Source: Salvelinus alpinus (lineage: Eukaryota > Chordata > Actinopteri > Salmoniformes > Salmonidae). Taken from it: 64,000 bases of DNA. Positions 58,731 to 64,000 of the stretch are shown piece by piece. The translations under genes and the position numbers were made by a program. Position 1 is the first letter of the stretch. Every line of letters begins with the position of its first letter. Where the stretch lies: NCBI RefSeq assembly GCF_045679555.1, contig NC_092091.1, forward strand, positions 16,949,072-17,013,071, written 5' to 3'. Below the pieces are notes generated by a model. It was given only the letters and a program-made list of their open reading frames with translations, searched no databases and had not been told where the DNA came from.

Positions 58731-60217
58731 ATTAAAATGCATTATTTTGGGGGAAAATGTCTTTAAACACTATTATTCCTCTATTACTGTAGATATATTA
58801 AAGACATTTTCTGGAATTACAATGCAAAAATATTACATGTAACACCTTTAAATTTCGGAGCATATATCAAACCAGGAGAAGAAACCAGTCATTCACAGAT
58901 CATCAAAATATTGAAAAACTATTTGTTTTATGTAAAGAAATGTGGGCTGTAGCATATACTTTTAATTTGTTCACAAGGACAATCAATCTTGCAGAATGTG
59001 CATGCATACAGTGTCTGGCCCTCACTTGGCTGCAAGCGTTTTTTTGTTTGGAAAAACCACTTTAACGTTCTACACACACCTCTGCCGAAATTTGCCATTG
59101 TACTTTCTTTAAGGAACTTTCATGGCCCCGTTCCAACATCTCCAAATTAGGGTGTTTTTCTTACCATAAAATGTGAACGAACAAAGCACAAATATAATAT
59201 GGCACTGTTTTATCAATGAAAACATACTAGGCTATGTTGTGTGTGACAGTTTTATAAACCCCATAATTTGTGGCGCACACAAATCCTAGAATCTCCATTT
59301 ACGTCAGAATTTAGTAAAAAATGTAAGCACTGTTAATAAATGAGGCCCCAGGCTTCGTGGAGTTCAGCTAACGTTACGCCCTTACAAAAAAAGATCGCAG
59401 TCAGAGTGCAATATATGCTACAAAGAATTCGTCCAAATCAACGTTTTTTTCACTGTTGTAATTTTGCAGTGTAACTGCTTTTGTTATACTGCAGTTTCAA
59501 AAATACAATATGTTTTGTAAGGGCGCGACTACTCCAGTCACCCAAGGTCTATAGCCTACTTTAATGTACATTATGAAACGCTTACCTTGTACCTATGTTT
59601 GTCCTCTGTAGATGCGTGCCTTTGTTTGCTTTAATCTATAATTTTTCAAAAGTTAAACTACAACTGGCTGTATGCTCATTTCTGTTTCTCGAAGATGGCA
59701 ACTCAGCGAAAATGCGCATGCTCAATAAGTATTTGGAGATCTAGGCCTGTCGTCAGATTCAAGGTATACGTTTCAGAACTAAATATGTTTTTTAAATATT
59801 GATCTTGAGCGAATCGATTTAGTCGGAGATTAATTCCACAAAGCCTGTTCTCTGCTCGACTCCGTTGGAGTTAATCAGAAACTTCCTTCACGATGGAGTT
59901 GAGTTTAGTCAGCTACGCTGGACCACCCAGTGTAACGTGTGTATCATGTGAAACGCTAGTCTGAGTTGCTATGCGCTTTGGAATTCGAAAATGTATTAAT
60001 AAATCACTATCATAGGCAGGATCATTTAGCCTAATATAGCCTACTTTATTCCTTTTCAGCCGGTCAAATAAACACTGCCTTACAGAATTGCCTTTCTTTA
60101 GTCAGAAAATGTAATCCTACAGTTTGAGTTATCTGCTGCCCAGCAAGGCTAGCTATGTACTTCATGTTAGTAAGAGATAGACCTAAAATTATATTTTAGA
60201 AAATGTACTTACAGATT
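58731..60217. other. mostly unassigned DNA
   Basis: No supported exon or repeat family. A TGCGCATGC palindrome-like NRF1-type motif lies near 59712 beside an ATGGCAACTCAGCG string; whether this is promoter DNA is unknown. Confidence 0.35.
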
Positions 60218-60310
60218 ATTCTAAAGACACGTTGTCCGTTAAAACCCGTAATCCTCAAATTGCTCCTTTGACTCCAGCTTCAGCAGCCACGCCAACTACG
60301 TTTGCTACGG
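60218..60310 (-). other. resf1: candidate untranslated first exon of resf1
   Basis: The minus strand ends in a strong donor, AATCT/GTAAGTAC, and contains stops in all frames, as expected of a 5' UTR exon. An RFX X-box-like GTTACCGTAGCAAAC starts near 60310. The next acceptor on this strand with coding downstream is that of the giant resf1 exon, 13 kb away. Assignment is inference. Confidence 0.35.
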
Positions 60311-60548
60311 TAACTTTTTTCTGAGGTGCGTTCAATTCGCTTGAACGTTTGCTACATTGTGGAACTGCTTGTACTGAACCACACGTTTCCCCCAAAACGT
60401 TCTTGTCGACTTTGAGGTACGTTTGTTCCCATTTGGTGGGTGTGGCTTGACCCAAACGTTCCCTGTTTTTCAACTGGTATTTCAGTACAGCCAAATATTA
60501 TGACTATACTAACAAGCATTTCGCTTGTATGAAACCAATACAATTAGT

Positions 60549-60705
60549 GGGCTCCCGAGTGGCGCAGCGGTCTTTGGCACTACAAGCACCCTGGTTAGAA
60601 TCTAGGCTGTATCACAACTGGCCGTGATTGGGAGTCCCATAGGGCGGCGCACAATTGGCCCAGCGTCTTCCGGGTTTGTTCTTAATTGACTTGCTTAGTG
60701 TTTTT
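60549..60705 (+). repeat. HpaI-type SINE, 3'-deleted
   Basis: GGCTCCCGAGTGGCGCAGCGG (A box), CCTGGTTAGAATCTAGGC (B box zone), GGGAGTCCCATAGGGCGGC and CAATTGGCCCAGCGTC. The segment between CCGGGTT and TGTTCTTAA is deleted. Confidence 0.85.
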
Positions 60706-60737
60706 TTGTACGTTTTTTTTTTTTGAGATACCCTAAC

Positions 60738-60912
60738 AAAGGGAGTCATTGTGGCTCAGTTGGTAGAGCATGGCGCTTGCAACACCGGGGTTGTGGGTAT
60801 GATTCCCACGGGGACCAGCATGGAGAGAAAAAAATACAAGCATCTATGCACAAACTACTGTAAATCACTCTGGCTAAGAGTGTCTGCTAAATGACTGAAA
60901 TGTAAAATGTTG
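60738..60912 (+). repeat. tRNA-derived SINE with LINE-type tail
   Basis: A box GTGGCTCAGTTGGTAGAG, B box GGTATGATTCCC, then the tail TCTGGCTAAGAGTGTCTGC then TAAATGACTGAAATGTAAA, which is also the 3' end of the LINE fragment at 14700-14990. It resembles the AvaIII/V-SINE type. Confidence 0.75.
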
Positions 60913-61019
60913 TTCACAAAGTGCCACGGTAGGCTGTTTACCTCCCGCCCCTCTTTTCTTTCGATTGGTGGATACATCTCATTATTGTAATCTGGTTTTG
61001 ACTATTCGATGAGGGTTGT

Positions 61020-61027
61020 TGACGTCA
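61020..61027. promoter_or_regulatory. CRE palindrome
   Basis: TGACGTCA, embedded in a 12-bp palindrome GTTGACGTCAAC, upstream of the candidate plus-strand first exon. A reverse CCAAT box (GATTGG) lies near 60962. Consistent with promoter DNA but not proof. Confidence 0.35.
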
Positions 61028-61399
61028 ACGGCCTGTATTCAATGGAGAGAGTCTATGCTACTAGCCTCATAACATGAATATGCATAGCCATCACGAGACA
61101 ATGCCGATATAAAGTTGCCTATATGTCACGTGTCCTACTTATATCAGTACACTCATAACAACTTAAGCATTACAAAACGTCTATTAGATCAAATCAATGT
61201 AATAAATAAGCCATACATTTTTTGGTTGACAAATTCGACTTTCTCATTGACCGCCATACAAAAACTCCTTTCTTGGTGGGTGAAACAACGAAAAACCGCC
61301 AACTGCTGGAGGGAAACAGATTTTCCGCCGATTTGGGTCTCTCGCTTCCTCTCTGGTACGTCATCATTTCTATTCAATTGAACGTTCCAGAAGAGAAGG

Positions 61400-61579
61400 C
61401 TCCTGACTGCAGGTATGCAGTTCGGGGCCTGGCTCAATGTGGGCAGAGTCAAACGCTTTTAACCTGAACCCTTCCCGTCTCCTTCAAGGTCACCCAAGTT
61501 GAGGTTCACGTTGAATGTGTCAACGAAAGTGAATCTTAATCGAACCTAACCTACATGGATAAAAATATAAACCATGGAA
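61400..61579 (+). CDS. candidate first exon, start codon before a donor
   Basis: Kozak-like ACCATGGAA is followed directly by the donor GTAAGTGAG. Only M-E would be coded here. The 5' limit is unknown. The next candidate exon (61932) continues in phase 0 without a stop. Confidence 0.35.
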
Positions 61580-61931
61580 GTAAGTGAGGCTGTCATTATG
61601 CATAATGTACTTTGTAATATTCATGTTATACCAGTGCAGTGGTATATTTTTATATAACCAACTACCACAACAATGTTAGCATAGCGTTAATTAACAACCA
61701 TTTGCACTTGAGTTAGCTAATTAGCAATAGCACCCTTTTGTATGTGAACTAGCTAACTGCTTACAATGAGGGAATCTTATTTGGACAAATTTGCCTACTT
61801 GAGCAGTAAGCCTAGGTTTACATGTACAGTTATGCAATCGATTTGATCGTTGATTTTTCTGTGTTTCTTCATTGTGTGCCTTGATGTGTTTGGCTGGCTC
61901 TAAATGTGTATTGTTGATGCCATTCCCTTAG

Positions 61932-62104
61932 TTACACATAGCGAGCCTACACATAGTATGTACAAAAATGAAATCACCTGGTCCCAACATACATGGCAAG
62001 TCAAGAAAAGTAATTGTAACTTGTCCACACTGCAAACTGAAGTTATTAAATAAGGAAAAACTTCAAAACACATTTACGAAGAAAACATACTCATTGCTTT
62101 GAAA
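61932..62104 (+). CDS. candidate zinc-finger-like exon
   Basis: After the acceptor GCCATTCCCTTAG the phase-0 reading is LHIASLHIVCTKMKSPG, then SRKVIVTCPHCKLKLLNK, then EKLQNTFTKKTYSLL and a stop. CPHC-x(8-9)-EKLQ resembles the first half of a C2H2 finger; the second His pair is not present. Either the frame is broken or an unseen donor removes the stop. Too short to appear as an ordinary ORF. Confidence 0.35.
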
Positions 62105-62328
62105 CAGTGTCCAAGGAAAGATTTTTTGGCATGTGAGTGCATTGATGTTGTGGGGTTTTGCTAGGCTTAGCGTGCTAAAATAACTATAAACTAGAAGGAT
62201 TTTACATTAATTAAAGTTTAAGCTACTGACTCATGTAGGCCTGACAATTTGTCTTTGTTCTCAGGAGTAACAGTTCTCATAGCCTAACCATGGGGCCACA
62301 GCCTGAAATATGTGTGTGTATGCAACAA

Positions 62329-62853
62329 TGTACAAGGCCCTAAGATATGAACAAAAGTGTGAAATGTGTGTGTGTGCTGAGAAGGGTGCTTCCCCGTGTG
62401 ACCAAAACTGTGCTAATCTTAGAGAGGCACATGAGGGGTTTAGAGGGAGGGGGGGTGAATCAGGAGACTGCTGATTGTGGTGCACAATGGACAATAACAG
62501 ATAAACTATACACACAAAGATCATCTCTGCACCCGAAGACAAGTCGTCACATGCGCTAAGGGGCTAGGACTAGCTTAAGCGCCAACACCAACGATAGGCC
62601 AGTGAGTTTAAACCATGCTGTGCCTCTATTCTAACAGGCCTGTACAGAATCAGGAACTACCTCTGTTGGAGTATAAAAGGGGAAGGGGGTAGGGTGTTGG
62701 CTGACTTCTCTGTTTTCATCCTGCGTGATGTTACAGTGAACCCGTATATACGGAAATTGCATTTGCCATTTATTAACTATTGAATTAAACAATTATTTTA
62801 ACAAAGTTCAGGTGTGCTATTGTTCCTATCTCAGTTGAACCTTCGCAGCCTTA
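62329..62853 (+). mobile_element. LTR-like unit
   Basis: About 525 bp starting TGTACAAGGCC, with ACAA on both sides (62325-62328, 62854-62857). GTATAAAAGGGG at about 62671 is a strong TATA box, followed by a short leader and an AT-rich end. The terminus reads CTTA rather than CA. No internal region attached, so a solo LTR is the best reading. Confidence 0.4.
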
Positions 62854-63037
62854 ACAATGTGAGAAATGGTGTGTTTGCAGTCAAATACATTTTATGGACC
62901 AGCAACACCCATACATGTTGTGAAAAATACTTGGACTAATTCAGTTCCAACTGTGTTAAAAACTGTTATGCATGCTGGAGTATAAAAAGTTGTTGAATTG
63001 TACTTTTTCTTTACTTTCACATACACTGTGTTCACAG

Positions 63038-63236
63038 AAACATTGCTCGGATCTTGTCCCCTGGACCTTGGAGGACTTTTGGTGTGGATGATGTTCAGGT
63101 TGGATATTCCTTTAAATTATTCCACTCAACTGTACCATTTGATTGTCATTCCTTTATTGAAAATTGTACCTTGTTCACACCACAGGGCCTACCAAAGCAA
63201 GGTTTTTCAAACAATTGTGGGGTGTTTGTTTTGATG
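63038..63236 (+). CDS. Ulp1/C48-like protease exon with catalytic Cys
   Basis: Acceptor ATACACTGTGTTCACAG, donor GATG/GTAAGA. Reads PWRTFGVDDVQVGYSF, KLFHSTVPFDCHSFIE and GLPKQGFSNNCGVFVLM. The last motif matches the Q-x-N-x-x-(D)-C-G-V-F-V signature around the nucleophilic Cys of Ulp1/SENP cysteine proteases, with Asn in place of the usual Asp before Cys. The His of the triad would be in an exon further 5', which I did not find. Confidence 0.55.
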
Positions 63237-63573
63237 GTAAGATGCTGGCTATTCAGTTTATTATATTAGTCCTGTTTTCTGTTATAACATACGAAAAGTT
63301 ATTATTATTTCTGTGCTTGCAGCATGCTAAGCACACTATTGTTCATACTTTTTCTTGTTTATTTATCTTGACACTTTTTGGGACCTGTTTTTACACTACA
63401 TACACAATTCATACATCAACCTCCTGCAGAGCTGGACGCTGATGTGACATGCTGTGACTTCTTGGGGGCGACATCTTCTACATCCTGAAATATATTCCTG
63501 GGGGGGTGGTATTATTATTATTGTTGTTATCATAACTATCAAACTTAACAACCTATTCTTTCTTAACTTATAG

Positions 63574-63618
63574 TACGCGCTATACATTGCAATGGAAGCA
63601 TTGTGTGATTTCACTGAG
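63574..63618 (+). CDS. Ulp1-like protease, next exon
   Basis: A 45-nt exon between the acceptor TCTTAACTTATAG and the donor GAG/GTATGT, phase 0 on both sides. Reads YALYIAMEALCDFTE, which continues the CGVFVLM strand/helix of the previous exon as in Ulp1-like proteins. Confidence 0.5.
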
Positions 63619-63702
63619 GTATGTATAAATTGTGAAATTCTCATCACTAGTGGATATGTTTTTTTGGATACCCATCCGATTGTGTGATTTTCTTTTTCAA
63701 AG

Positions 63703-63807
63703 GAAAACATGCAGCAAGTTAGGCGATGGTGGTGCCTAGTTCTCCTGCAGAACTTTCCCATGCCGTTACTCTTGAACGTTGTAAAAACTTTTAATTTGCA
63801 TCCTTAA
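63703..63807 (+). CDS. Ulp1-like protease, C-terminal exon
   Basis: Acceptor TTTCTTTTTCAAAG. Reads ENMQQVRRWWCLVLLQNF then PMPLLLNV and on to a stop at 63805-63807. The RRWWC-x-LLL segment resembles the last helix of animal transposon-associated Ulp1 proteins. A further exon-like segment (SEEERLKDRKIRQIQN, 63893-63950, before GTAGGT) lies downstream, but its phase does not join. Confidence 0.5.
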   Translation, partial: ENMQQVRRWWCLVLLQNFPMPLLLNVVKTFNLHP

Positions 63808-64000
63808 AATCACTTGTTTCACTGTAGCCAGACTGATCTGAATATATTTTCATATTGAATGTATGTAATGTATGTCATTCACTCACTAAGGTCTGAAGAA
63901 GAGAGGTTGAAAGATCGAAAAATACGGCAAATACAAAACACACTACGGGTAGGTGTCACACGATGAGTGGTATAGTCATAAACCAATGGTTAAAGACTTC

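Noticed and set aside
60738..60820. Functional tRNA gene
   Set aside because: A and B boxes are present, but no acceptor stem closes and a SINE body and LINE tail follow.

Overview
The window looks like nuclear DNA of a salmonid fish (Salmo, Oncorhynchus or a relative). The evidence is HpaI-type tRNA-derived SINEs and a LINE with the same 3' tail, Sleeping Beauty-type and other Tc1 relics, L2-like and Rex1-like LINEs, several LTR families, and spliced genes with consensus GT-AG signals. No bacterial, plasmid or CRISPR feature is present. Most of the sequence is transposable elements nested in one another, so most open frames are decayed transposon fragments.

Layout. 0-5.5 kb: AT-rich and ~71-bp tandem repeats next to a minus-strand LTR-like promoter/poly(A) unit, a hairpin-ended MITE, a 1.8-kb TTAA-flanked element and a YqaJ-exonuclease fragment. 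5.6-9.45 kb: an L2-like LINE split by an LTR, which is itself split by a second LTR. 9.7-12 kb: a solo gypsy LTR, an HpaI SINE inside another LTR, and a hAT-like MITE split by a retroposon. 12.65-17.2 kb: one Tc1 element holding at least three later insertions. 17.2-23 kb: L1-like, Tc1, Sleeping Beauty-like and L2-like relics. 24-31.6 kb: a large LTR with a primer-site-like motif, a retroposed repeat, and a Tc1 element split by a chromodomain gypsy. 33.3-38.8 kb: a four-deep nest (Rex1-like LINE > Sleeping Beauty-like > L2-like LINE > TRIM).

Host genes. On the minus strand, 39.2-47.2 kb holds the coding part of retroelement silencing factor 1 (resf1): a 4.7-kb exon plus two small C-terminal exons whose phases join exactly, giving about 1640 residues. 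A likely untranslated first exon lies near 60.2-60.3 kb. In mammals RESF1 works with SETDB1/TRIM28-type H3K9 silencing of endogenous retroviruses, so a repressor of retroelements sits here in a retroelement-rich locus. On the plus strand, 61.4-63.8 kb holds candidate exons of an unannotated gene: a start codon directly before a splice donor, a CPHC zinc-finger-like exon, and three in-phase exons of a Ulp1/C48 cysteine-protease C-terminus. A divergent promoter between the two genes is possible.

The item best worth following up is a small non-autonomous LTR family of TRIM type: 230-238-bp LTRs, a ~62-bp interior, a tRNA-His-like primer site, a purine tract and 4-bp target duplications, with two two-LTR copies and one solo LTR. 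A 5S-rRNA-derived sequence, four TTAA-flanked piggyBac-like elements and an LTR that encodes the start of its own gag frame are also notable. All family names come from reading the sequence; no database was searched.
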